The notes under the pieces are model-generated. The model searched no databases, was not told the DNA's origin, and saw nothing but the letters and a program-made list of their open reading frames with translations. Made by a program: the position numbers and the translations under genes. 13,998 bases of DNA, from contig DATJZH010000404.1 in the NCBI GenBank assembly GCA_035499215.1, forward strand, positions 1 through 13,998, written 5' to 3'. The DNA comes from DATJZH01 sp035499215 (GTDB taxonomy: Bacteria > Actinomycetota > Actinomycetes > Streptosporangiales > Streptosporangiaceae). This document shows, piece after piece, positions 7,734-13,885 of this stretch. The first letter of the stretch is position 1; every line of letters starts with the position of its first letter.

Positions 7734-8504
7734 GTGACGCACAGCGAGCCGGGCCCTTCCGGGGAGCGCGCCGCCGGGGAGCGCGCCGCCGGGGAGGCTG
7801 CGCCGCGGGGCATCCGGCTGCTCGATCTCGTCGCTGTCATGGACCGGCTGCGCACCGAATGCCCCTGGGACGCCAGGCAGACGCACGAGTCGCTGGCGCC
7901 GTACCTGCTGGAGGAGACCTACGAGGCGCTTGATGCGCTGGCGGACGGCGATCAGATCGCGCTGCGCGAGGAGCTTGGCGATGTCCTGCTGCAGGTGCTG
8001 TTCCACGCCCGGATCGCGTCCGAGCGGACCGGCCCGGCTGGCTACACCATTGACGACGTGGCCGACGGCATCGCCGGCAAGCTGGTGCGCCGGCACCCGC
8101 ACGTCTTCGCTGACGTGACCGTCGCCGGAGCCGACGAGGTCAAGCAGAACTGGGATGCGATCAAGGCCGCCGAGCGCGCCGAGGCCGGTGGCGGCCCTGG
8201 CTCGGTCACCGACGGCGTCCCGATGGCGCAGCCTGCCCTGTCGCTGGCCGCCCAGCTGCAGCGCCGCGCGGCCCGGGCCGGCGCGCCCGACGAGCTCGCC
8301 GACCTCACGCTTCCGGTTGGCCAGGAAGTAGCCGGCAGCCGGAACGGCTCGGTCAGTGACGTCGGGGCACAGCTGTTCGCGCTGGTGGCTAGCGCACGGG
8401 AGGCCGGCCTGGATCCCGAGCTCGAGCTTCGTGCCGCCGCCCGCGTCTACCGGGACCGGCTGCTGACCTGGGAGCGGGCCCGCCCCGGGCCGGCCGCCGG
8501 CTAA
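7734..8504 (+). CDS. mazG: MazG nucleoside triphosphate pyrophosphohydrolase
   Basis: MazG hydrolyses (d)NTPs, including damaged ones, to monophosphate and pyrophosphate, cleaning the nucleotide pool in the cytoplasm. The 256-residue protein has CPWDARQTHESL (CPWD 43-46), the metal-binding glutamates EETYE (60-64) and EELGD (79-83), RRHPHVFADV (119-128) and KQNWDAIKAAER (137-148), all family hallmarks. Only the N-terminal MazG domain is fully conserved; the second half is divergent, as in other actinobacterial members. The GTG at 7734 is eight bases after the preceding stop. The ribosome site is weak and the first 25 residues are repeat-encoded (GERAAGERAAGE), so a downstream start cannot be excluded. 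Its place between mfd and eno matches the mycobacterial order. Confidence 0.93.
   Translation: MTHSEPGPSGERAAGERAAGEAAPRGIRLLDLVAVMDRLRTECPWDARQTHESLAPYLLEETYEALDALADGDQIALREELGDVLLQVLFHARIASERTGPAGYTIDDVADGIAGKLVRRHPHVFADVTVAGADEVKQNWDAIKAAERAEAGGGPGSVTDGVPMAQPALSLAAQLQRRAARAGAPDELADLTLPVGQEVAGSRNGSVSDVGAQLFALVASAREAGLDPELELRAAARVYRDRLLTWERARPGPAAG
7761..7805 (+). repeat. 15-base in-frame tandem repeat in the 5' end of mazG
   Basis: GGGGAGCGCGCCGCC occurs at 7761-7775 and 7776-7790, followed by a degenerate third copy from 7791. It encodes GERAAGERAAGEAAP ahead of the conserved MazG domain. Confidence 0.75.
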
Positions 8505-8542
8505 AGGTGTCGGCGTGCCCCCTGCCCTAACCGGTAGCCGCT

Positions 8543-8561
8543 CCACTAGGCTCCAAAGTGG
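8543..8561 (+). promoter_or_regulatory. Candidate -10 element and short hairpin upstream of eno
   Basis: The 104 bases between mazG and eno form the only sizeable gap in the plus-strand cluster after mfd, so eno may have its own promoter. TAGGCT at 8547-8552 resembles an actinobacterial -10, but no clear -35 is seen. CCACT (8543-8547) and AGTGG (8557-8561) form a 5-base inverted repeat around it. Inference only. Confidence 0.35.
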
Positions 8562-8608
8562 CTATTGCCAGTCCAGCACCGTCCGGTCCCAGCGTCGGGA
8601 GTCTTACC

Positions 8609-9895
8609 ATGGCCTCAATTGAAGGCATCTTTGCCAGGCAGATCCTCGATTCGCGCGGCAATCCCACGATCGAGGTCGAGCTGGTGCTCGATGACGGCAG
8701 CGTGGGCCGTGCCGGCGTGCCTAGTGGCGCCTCCACCGGCGCGGCCGAGGCGGTCGAGCTCAGAGACGGCGGCCCGGAATACGGCGGCAAGGCCGTCGGG
8801 AAGGCCGTTCAGGCAGTGATCGACGAGATCCAGCCCGAGCTGATTGGTTTCGATGCCGACGATCAGCGGCTGGTGGACCAGGCTCTGATCGATCTGGATG
8901 GCACGCCCAACAAGTCCCGGCTGGGCGCGAACGCGATCGTCGGGGTCAGCATGGCGGTCGCCAGGGCCGCCGCCGACTCGGCTCAGCTGCCACTGTTCCG
9001 CTACCTGGGCGGGCCGAATGCGCACGTGCTGCCGGTGCCGTTGATGAATATCCTCAACGGCGGCGCGCACGCGGACAACAACGTCGACATCCAGGAGTTC
9101 ATGATCGCGCCAGTCGGCGCCGCCACCGTCGCCGAGGCGGTTCGCTGGGCCGCGGAAACCTATCACGCGCTCAAGTCCGTGCTCAAGCAGCATCATCTCA
9201 ACACCGGGGTCGGCGATGAGGGCGGCTTCGCCCCGGATCTGGCGAACAACAGGGCCGCCCTCGACCTGATCATCGAGGCCATCAAGGCGGCAGGTTTCAC
9301 GCCCGGCCGGGATGTCTCCCTCGCGATGGACGCGGCCGCGACCTCCTTCTTCGCGGACGGCGCGTACACCTTCGAGGGCAGCCAGAAGAGCGCCGCCGAC
9401 TTGACCAGGATTTTCGCCGAGTGGCTGGATGCCTATCCGATCGTGTCCCTGGAAGATCCGCTGGCTGAGGACGACTGGGCGGGCTTCCAGTCGCTGACCG
9501 CTGAGCTCGGCGACCGAGTGCAGATTGTCGGCGATGACATTTTCGTGACCAATCCCGAGCGGCTGCGCCGCGGGATTGCCGAGCGCACCGCCAACTCGCT
9601 GCTCGTCAAGCTGAACCAGATCGGCACGGTGACCGAGACGCTCAATGCCGTCTCGATAGCCCACCGCAGCGGGTTCACCTGCCAGATCAGCCACCGGTCG
9701 GGCGAGACTGAAGACACCACGATCGCCGATCTCGCGGTGGCCACGAACTGCGGTCAGATGAAGACGGGCGCGCCCGCGCGAACGGAGCGAGTGGCCAAGT
9801 ACAACCAGCTGCTGCGGATCGAAGAGCGGCTCGGCGACGCTGCCTCCTATGCGGGATGGGCCGCGTTCCCGCGGTCATCGGCTGGCGGGGCATGA
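8609..9895 (+). CDS. eno: Enolase (phosphopyruvate hydratase)
   Basis: Enolase interconverts 2-phosphoglycerate and phosphoenolpyruvate in glycolysis and gluconeogenesis. From ATG 8609 (MASIEGIFARQILDSRGNPT) the protein has 428 residues, the normal length. GGGAG at 8597-8601, seven bases upstream, fixes this start over the longer frame from 8558. Catalytic residues are in place: Glu204 in GDEGGFAP, Lys334 in LLVKLNQIG, metal ligands Asp241, Glu282 (SLEDPLAEDDW) and Asp309 (VGDDIFVTN), the flexible loop GVPSGASTG, and the signature SHRSGETEDT from 361. Nothing is missing. The stop overlaps the next start in an ATGA, so the septum gene is probably translationally coupled to enolase. Confidence 0.98.
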   Translation: MASIEGIFARQILDSRGNPTIEVELVLDDGSVGRAGVPSGASTGAAEAVELRDGGPEYGGKAVGKAVQAVIDEIQPELIGFDADDQRLVDQALIDLDGTPNKSRLGANAIVGVSMAVARAAADSAQLPLFRYLGGPNAHVLPVPLMNILNGGAHADNNVDIQEFMIAPVGAATVAEAVRWAAETYHALKSVLKQHHLNTGVGDEGGFAPDLANNRAALDLIIEAIKAAGFTPGRDVSLAMDAAATSFFADGAYTFEGSQKSAADLTRIFAEWLDAYPIVSLEDPLAEDDWAGFQSLTAELGDRVQIVGDDIFVTNPERLRRGIAERTANSLLVKLNQIGTVTETLNAVSIAHRSGFTCQISHRSGETEDTTIADLAVATNCGQMKTGAPARTERVAKYNQLLRIEERLGDAASYAGWAAFPRSSAGGA

Positions 9896-10299
9896 CGGAT
9901 CCGGCTGGCGGGCGCCTGCCGCCCGCGCGGCCCAGGCTCACCAGCCGGGCTGCCGTGCTGGCGATCGTGGTGTGCGCCATCGCGCTCAGCCTGGCGTACC
10001 CGGTCCGGGAGTATCTCTCCGAGCGACGTCAGGTCGACCAGCTGGAGGGACAGCGGCAGGAGATCAGCGTCCAGCTGAAGCACCTCCGGGCGCAGTATTC
10101 GCTGCTGAACAATCCCGCTTACATCGAGCAGCAGGCGCGGGACAAGCTGCATATGTGCGCAGCCGGGCAGACCTGCTACGTGATCATCGACGGCAGGCCC
10201 CGGGCGGGCGTCACGGCGTCCGGGGCGGCGGCTGGCTCGCCCTGGTACAAGCGGGTCTGGGCCTCAGTGCAGCAGGCGGACGGAAAGCCGGCCCGGTGA
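9892..10299 (+). CDS. ftsB: FtsB/DivIC-like septum formation initiator
   Basis: This 135-residue single-pass protein has a short basic cytoplasmic head, one membrane helix at about 19-36 (AAVLAIVVCAIALSLAY), a coiled coil at about 40-72 (REYLSERRQVDQLEGQRQEI onward) and the family motif NPAYIEQQARDKLHM near 74-88. These features mark the FtsB/DivIC family, which bridges FtsL and FtsQ in the divisome; in mycobacteria the gene after eno (Rv1024) is this family. ATG 9892 overlaps the eno stop by four bases. The outer part has Cys89 and Cys95 (MCAAGQTCYVI), which could form a disulfide outside the membrane. FtsB versus DivIC cannot be separated by sequence here. The septal role follows from family and synteny. 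Confidence 0.85.
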   Translation: MTDPAGGRLPPARPRLTSRAAVLAIVVCAIALSLAYPVREYLSERRQVDQLEGQRQEISVQLKHLRAQYSLLNNPAYIEQQARDKLHMCAAGQTCYVIIDGRPRAGVTASGAAAGSPWYKRVWASVQQADGKPAR

Positions 10300-10958
10300 C
10301 GTCCGACGGTCCGGCTGCCCGGCCGGACCTCCGGGCGCCCGGCCCCGGGAGCCCCGGCCCCGGGAGCCCCGGCCCCGGGAGGCGAGGCCTCGGTACCCGC
10401 GGCATCTGGCCGGCTGGCCCGGCGCGGCCGGCGCCCGCGGACGTGGCGCCCGCGGACGTGGCGCCCGCCGACCTGGCGGCCGTCCGCCGCCAGCTTGGCC
10501 GGCCGCCCCGTGGGGTGCGGGCGGTCGCGCACCGCTGCCCGTGCGGCCTGCCCGACGTCGTGGAGACAGCGCCGCGGCTGCCCGACGGGACCCCGTTCCC
10601 GACGCTGTACTATCTGACCTGCCCGCGGGCAGCAGCGGCTGTCAGCCGGCTGGAGGCCCGCGGGACCATGCGTGAGATGACGGCGCGGCTGGCCGCCGAC
10701 CCCGACCTGCGGGCGGCCCACCTCAATGCCCATCGTGACTACCTGGCCAGGCGCGACGCCGCGGGACGGGCGGTCGGCGCCGAGCCGCTGCCGCCCGCGG
10801 CCGGCAGCGCCGGCGGCATGCCGGACCGGGTGAAATGCCTGCATGCCCTGACCGCCCACGAGCTCGCGGTGCCCGGCGCCAATCCGCTCGGGCGGCAGGC
10901 CATCGCGGCGGCCGGGCCGTGGTGGCAGGCGGGATCATGCGTGGCGGCTCCGCGGTGA
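10296..10958 (+). CDS. DUF501 family protein
   Basis: The conserved part starts near PADLAAVRRQLGRPPRGVRA and runs through AHRCPCGLPDVVETAPRLPD, GTPFPTLYYLTCP, LEARGTMREMTARL, AHLNAHRDYLARRD, MPDRVKCLHALTAHELAVPG and ANPLGRQAI. This is the DUF501 pattern (mycobacterial Rv1025, the gene between the ftsB-like gene and ppx). The cysteines in RCPCG, LTCP and VKCLHAL could bind metal; the function is unknown. GTG 10296 overlaps the previous stop as GTGA and has GGAAAG upstream. It gives 220 residues, longer than the remembered relative of about 155. The extra N-terminal 50 or so residues are repeat-encoded PGPGS and APADV, so a later start is possible. The 3' end overlaps the ppx start. Confidence 0.87.
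   Translation: MTSDGPAARPDLRAPGPGSPGPGSPGPGRRGLGTRGIWPAGPARPAPADVAPADVAPADLAAVRRQLGRPPRGVRAVAHRCPCGLPDVVETAPRLPDGTPFPTLYYLTCPRAAAAVSRLEARGTMREMTARLAADPDLRAAHLNAHRDYLARRDAAGRAVGAEPLPPAAGSAGGMPDRVKCLHALTAHELAVPGANPLGRQAIAAAGPWWQAGSCVAAPR
10341..10382 (+). repeat. 15-base in-frame tandem repeat in the DUF501 gene
   Basis: GGCCCCGGGAGCCCC occurs at 10341-10355 and 10356-10370, with a third partial copy from 10371. It encodes PGPGSPGPGSPGPG before the conserved domain. Confidence 0.8.
10431..10475 (+). repeat. Second 15-base in-frame tandem repeat in the DUF501 gene
   Basis: GCGCCCGCGGACGTG occurs at 10431-10445 and 10446-10460, with a diverged copy (GCGCCCGCCGACCTG) at 10461-10475. It encodes APADVAPADVAPADL leading into the conserved domain. 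Confidence 0.8.
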
Positions 10959-12004
10959 CCGGGGATCCTCCCCGGCGGGTCGCGGCGATTGACTGCGGCA
11001 CTAACTCGCTCCGGCTGCTGATCGCCGATGTGGACGCCGGGCGCGCGCTTGCCGACGTGGATCGGCGGATGGATATCGTCCGGCTCGGTCAGGAGGTGGA
11101 CGCCACCGGCCGGCTTGCCCCCGAGGCGCTGGCCAGGACTTTCCGCAAGCTTGCCGGGTATGCGAAGGCGATCAAGGACTCCGGGGCGAGCTCAGTCCGG
11201 ATGGTGGCGACGAGCGCGACCCGAGATGCCGCGAACGCTGACGAGTTCGCACGCGGCGTTACCGAGCTGCTCGGCGTCGCTCCCGAGGTGATCAGCGGCC
11301 GGGAGGAGGCGTTCCTGTCCTTCATCGGCGCTACGGCCGAGCTGACCGGGCCGGGGGCAGGCGAGCTAAGCAGGCCGGCTGCCGCGCCGCTGCCGCCCTA
11401 TCTGGTCGTCGACATCGGCGGCGGGTCTACCGAGTTCGTGCTCGGCGGCACAGCGGGGCCCGGCGGGGCGGCGGGGCCCGGCGGGGCGGCGGGGCCCGGC
11501 GGCGAGCCGATCGCGCCTGATCCGGCGGACCTTGCCGCCTTGTCGACGAACATCGGCTGTGTCCGCCTCACCGAGCGCCATCTGCACTCCGACCCGCCGG
11601 CGCCAGCCGAGATCGAGGCGGCGACCGCGGACATCGACGCGGCCCTGGCGACCGTCGCGGCGAGTATTCCGGTGGCGAGCGCCCGGACGCTGGTCGGGGT
11701 GGCCGGCTCGGTCACGACGCTGACGGGGATCGCCCTCGACCTGCCGGCCTATGACGGTGCCAGGATTCATCACGCGCGTGTCTGTGCGCCCAGGATCCAC
11801 GAGGTAACCCGCAACCTGCTCACCCAGACGCGCAGTGAGCGCGCCGGGATCGCGGTGCTGCATCCCGGCCGGGTGGACGTGATCGCGGCTGGCGCGCTCA
11901 TCCTGGACCAGATCGTGACGCGCTTCGGCTTCGCCGAGATGGTTGCCAGCGAGCACGACATTCTTGATGGCATCGCCTGGTCGATCGTGACCGGCGGCCG
12001 CTAG
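10955..12004 (+). CDS. ppx: Ppx/GppA family exopolyphosphatase
   Basis: Ppx/GppA enzymes release phosphate from the end of polyphosphate or from pppGpp. Motifs of the sugar-kinase/actin fold are present, counted from GTG 10955: AAIDCGTNSLRLLIADV (10-26), ATSATRDAANADEF, SGREEA with the expected catalytic glutamate (114-119), DIGGGSTEF (153-161), VGVAGSVTTLTGIAL and the C-terminal RVDVIAAGALIL. It is about 349 residues long, the short actinobacterial form without the C-terminal HD-like domain of the E. coli enzyme. GTG 10955 overlaps the DUF501 stop as GTGA, like the two junctions before it; ATG 10937 is an alternative adding six residues. An Ala/Gly/Pro repeat interrupts the fold after DIGGGSTEFVLGG. 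It matches Rv1026 by position. Polyphosphate versus pppGpp preference cannot be read here. Confidence 0.92.
   Translation: MTGDPPRRVAAIDCGTNSLRLLIADVDAGRALADVDRRMDIVRLGQEVDATGRLAPEALARTFRKLAGYAKAIKDSGASSVRMVATSATRDAANADEFARGVTELLGVAPEVISGREEAFLSFIGATAELTGPGAGELSRPAAAPLPPYLVVDIGGGSTEFVLGGTAGPGGAAGPGGAAGPGGEPIAPDPADLAALSTNIGCVRLTERHLHSDPPAPAEIEAATADIDAALATVAASIPVASARTLVGVAGSVTTLTGIALDLPAYDGARIHHARVCAPRIHEVTRNLLTQTRSERAGIAVLHPGRVDVIAAGALILDQIVTRFGFAEMVASEHDILDGIAWSIVTGGR
11453..11502 (+). repeat. 18-base in-frame tandem repeat inside ppx
   Basis: GCGGGGCCCGGCGGGGCG occurs at 11453-11470 and 11471-11488, with a partial third copy to about 11502. It encodes AGPGGAAGPGGAAGPGG just after the phosphate-binding loop DIGGGSTEF, probably as a surface loop extension. 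Confidence 0.8.
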
Positions 12005-12019
12005 CCGGGCCGGCCGACG

Positions 12020-12874
12020 ATGCCAGCCGCCGGGCCGCGGGCCGCCGGGCCCAGTCCCGTCCCGCCGGGCACAGGCTGGCCGGAAGACCCGGCAACTGCC
12101 GCGACCCCGGTGGCGGCCGGAGCGGCCGAGGTCGCCGCGCTGGCCGCCGCGGCAGGGAGCCTGCACGACCTTGCGGCGCGGGAGTCGGTCTGCCGGGCAT
12201 GCCCGCGGCTGGTGGAATGGCGCGAGCACGTCGCGGCAGCCAAGCGGCACTCGTTCCGGGCAGAGCGGTACTGGGGTCGGCCGGTGCCTAGCTGGGGGAC
12301 TGACCGGCCGCGGGTTCTCATCGTCGGCCTGGCGCCGGCTGCACACGGCGGAAACCGCACCGGCCGCGTCTTCACCGGCGACCGCAGCGGGGACTTCCTG
12401 TTCGCTTCGCTCTGGCGGTGCGGGCTCGCCGCCCAGCCGACGTCCGAGACGGCCGGGGACGGCCAGCGGCTGATTGCCGCGCGGATGACGGCAGCCGTCC
12501 GGTGCGCGCCGCCGGAGAACAAGCCCACGGTGGCCGAGCGGGACGCCTGCGCCCCGTGGCTGGCCGCGGAACTGGCCCAGCTGCTGGCCGGCGACCTGCG
12601 GGCCATTGTGTGTCTCGGTCATTTCGCCTGGCAGGCGGTATGGCAGCAGCTTGCCGCGGCAGGCCTGCTGGTGCCGCGTCCCCGTCCGGCGTTCGGTCAT
12701 GCCATGGCGGCGGTCGTGCCGGTGCCGGGCGGCACCGGGCCGGCCCCGGCGCCGGGGGGCCTGCTCGTGCTCGGCTGCTATCACCCCAGCCAGCAGAACA
12801 CGTTCACCGGCCGGGTCACCGGCGGCATGCTGGACGAGGTATTCGGGCGAGCCCGCGAGTACGCTCAGCTGTGA
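12020..12874 (+). CDS. udgB: Uracil-DNA glycosylase, family 5 (UdgB type)
   Basis: This enzyme excises uracil and other deaminated bases from DNA. In the 284-residue protein, motif A reads GLAPAAHGGNRTGR (103-116) and the second catalytic motif is HPSQQNTFTGR (255-265), the combination typical of family 5. Cys58 and Cys61 (CRACP) with Cys162 (VRCAPPENKPT) and Cys177 (RDAC) are the expected ligands of a 4Fe-4S cluster. As usual for this family, motif A lacks the aspartate or asparagine water activator of families 1 and 4. The first 45 residues are Ala/Pro-rich and not conserved, so a later start is possible. ATG 12020 is 15 bases after the ppx stop without a clear ribosome site. It is the last gene of the plus-strand block. 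Confidence 0.93.
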   Translation: MPAAGPRAAGPSPVPPGTGWPEDPATAATPVAAGAAEVAALAAAAGSLHDLAARESVCRACPRLVEWREHVAAAKRHSFRAERYWGRPVPSWGTDRPRVLIVGLAPAAHGGNRTGRVFTGDRSGDFLFASLWRCGLAAQPTSETAGDGQRLIAARMTAAVRCAPPENKPTVAERDACAPWLAAELAQLLAGDLRAIVCLGHFAWQAVWQQLAAAGLLVPRPRPAFGHAMAAVVPVPGGTGPAPAPGGLLVLGCYHPSQQNTFTGRVTGGMLDEVFGRAREYAQL

Positions 12875-13050
12875 CGGCGGCGACCCGAGCAACGGTGCGA
12901 TTACGGAGCGTAATATTGGTGGCAGAATGGTCACTCGCAGTATCTTGCGCGCTGGTCGGCGCAATTAAATAGACGACATTAGGCGCCAAATAGCCCCACA
13001 CCAATCAGCTAATGTGGATTAACCTCAAGGGTGCGAGGTATTATCACCAA
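12875..13050. other. Low-GC intergenic stretch with several inverted repeats
   Basis: GC is about 49% over 12901-13050 by hand count, against clearly higher GC in the upstream genes. No supported gene is present. Perfect inverted repeats are ATTACG-gag-CGTAAT (12900-12914), TTGCGC-8-GCGCAA (12945-12964), ACATTAG-26-CTAATGT (12976-13015) and CCACA-12-TGTGG inside the latter. AAATAG is repeated directly at about 12966 and 12989. The stretch could contain the end signal for the preceding gene and the control region of the tRNA gene. Confidence 0.5.
13039..13044 (+). promoter_or_regulatory. Candidate -10 element of the tRNA gene
   Basis: TATTAT ends six bases before the tRNA. It matches the -10 consensus well, but the -35 region (TGGATT around 13015-13020) is poor. 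If used, transcription would begin almost at the mature 5' end, leaving little or no leader for RNase P. Tentative. Confidence 0.35.
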
Positions 13051-13125
13051 GCCCCCGTAGCCCAAGGGAAGAGGCCGGCCCCCTAAAAGGGTCCCCAGTT
13101 GTCGGTTCGACTCCGACCGGGGGTA
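13051..13125 (+). tRNA. tRNA gene with non-standard anticodon loop (best reading UAA)
   Basis: The 75 bases fold as a type I tRNA. The acceptor stem is GCCCCCG/CGGGGGT (7 pairs, first one G-U), the D stem GCC/GGC with GG in the loop, the anticodon stem GGCCC/GGGTC, the T stem GTCGG/CCGAC with loop TTCGACT, and the discriminator A. The CCA is not encoded. The anticodon loop reads CCTAAAA, giving UAA (leucine UUA codons) at positions 34-36, but position 33 is C instead of the nearly universal U. The variable loop is only seven bases (CCCAGTT), whereas bacterial leucine tRNAs carry a long variable arm. Specificity is therefore uncertain: a non-standard tRNA, a decayed one, or one with a special role. 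The fold itself is clear. Confidence 0.8.
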
Positions 13126-13126
13126 C

Positions 13127-13354
13127 TCATTGGGCGATGCGCTGCGCAACTCTCAATTGCCATAGTCTCGGTGGAAACAATAATACCCTAGGATAGACAA
13201 TGAGTGTTATGTAAAACTCCCCTTGCTCAAGTCCCTGACATGCGAAGATGCGTGAGAGAAGCCGGGTTTTGCCTAAGCCTCCATAAGCCTTGCCTGCAAA
13301 CGATTGTCGCACCTCGCTAGCCAGCCCTATATCAGGTAAATCGGCATATTTCAT
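13127..13354 (-). CDS. Doubtful small reading frame, hypothetical protein
   Basis: A 75-codon frame from ATG 13354 ends two bases beyond the 3' end of the tRNA, converging with it. The product (starting MKYADLPDIGLASEVRQSFA) matches no family I recognise and has one hydrophobic stretch, ITLIVYPRVLLFPP. Support is weak: there is no ribosome binding site and the coding bias differs from every neighbour. GC over 13141-13380 is about 48% by hand count, and there are three TTA codons, rare in such genomes. It could be a remnant of acquired DNA or a chance frame in low-GC sequence. Confidence 0.25.
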   Translation of the reverse strand: MKYADLPDIGLASEVRQSFAGKAYGGLGKTRLLSRIFACQGLEQGEFYITLIVYPRVLLFPPRLWQLRVAQRIAQ

Positions 13355-13651
13355 CGATGTATACCGTGGGCAATATGTTTGCCCCTCGGGTAACGCGGCT
13401 TCCCGGCCGGGGTCGCATCGCCCGAAGCCCCGGGCTTGACTACCACGACGCCACGTAACCGTCTGGTCGCAGTCGGGTTACGCGCAGCGAAGCGAAAAAC
13501 GGCGCGCCGGGACCAGGACGGCTGGCTGGTACGGGCCGCGTGAACGGGCCGGGCCCGGCTGACCCGGACAGAGCGGCTGCTAGGGCCGAGCGAGGGGCGC
13601 AGCAAATCCTCGCCCGGGCGGAGCCGACGGGTGCCGTGCGGAACGAGCGCG
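13355..13651. other. Gene-free stretch with inverted and direct repeats
   Basis: I see no supportable gene here. Base composition returns to GC-rich after about 13380. Visible structures are GGGCAA-tatgt-TTGCCC (13368-13384), AAGCCC-c-GGGCTT (13425-13437) and CGTAACC (13454-13460) facing GGTTACG (13476-13482). There are also two near-identical 12-mers, TCGGGTAACGCG (13386-13397) and TCGGGTTACGCG (13473-13484). None has a T tract or start-site context that would make it a clear terminator or promoter. Confidence 0.45.
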
Positions 13652-13885
13652 TCAGGCTCCGTTGAGCCGCAGTCGCCTGCGCATCTCGTACTCGTGCACG
13701 ATGGCGTAGGCGTACCCGCAGGAGATGCCGGCGTCGTCGGCCAGCCAGTGCGCCCGCTCTTCGCGGCGCAGGAACGCGGGGCCAGATTCGAGGCGGTGAA
13801 ACCACTCAGCGAGGTCGCGGCCGGTGACGACCGGGATGCGTGCGATGAGGCTATCGTGCAGGTTCGGCGAGTGGATCAGCGACAA
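13652..13885 (-). CDS. Small DUF4287-like protein
   Basis: The 77-residue product has the pattern VVTGRDLAEWFHRLESGPAF, then REERAHWLADDAGISCGYAY and AIVHEYEMRRRLR. It resembles the C-terminal region of DUF4287 proteins (TGRxxxEWxxLL, then a helix, then GYexxR), a family of unknown function. The start is TTG 13885, supported by a strong GGAGGT at 13891-13896 five bases upstream. There is no signal peptide or membrane segment, so it is probably cytoplasmic. It overlaps the end of a 15-codon upstream frame that has its own ribosome site. Composition is GC-rich like the main genome and unlike the low-GC stretch to its left. Family assignment is by remembered pattern and is moderate. Confidence 0.62.
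   Translation of the reverse strand: MSLIHSPNLHDSLIARIPVVTGRDLAEWFHRLESGPAFLRREERAHWLADDAGISCGYAYAIVHEYEMRRRLRLNGA

Noticed and set aside
11366..12964. 532-codon minus-strand frame across ppx and udgB
   Set aside because: It overlaps two well supported plus-strand genes and has the Arg/Gly/Pro composition of a GC-driven shadow.
12816..13004. 62-codon minus-strand frame over the udgB 3' end
   Set aside because: No motif or ribosome site; half of it is antisense to udgB and the rest lies in repeat-rich low-GC sequence.
13381..13420. Possible att repeat of the tRNA 3' end (CCGGCCGGGGTCGC)
   Set aside because: It shares only a short CCGGGG core with the tRNA end, too little to call an attachment site in GC-rich DNA.
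13351..13805. Two overlapping minus-strand frames (13351-13605 and 13440-13805)
   Set aside because: Both are Arg/Ala/Pro-rich with no motif; one overlaps the better supported DUF4287-like gene and neither has a ribosome site.
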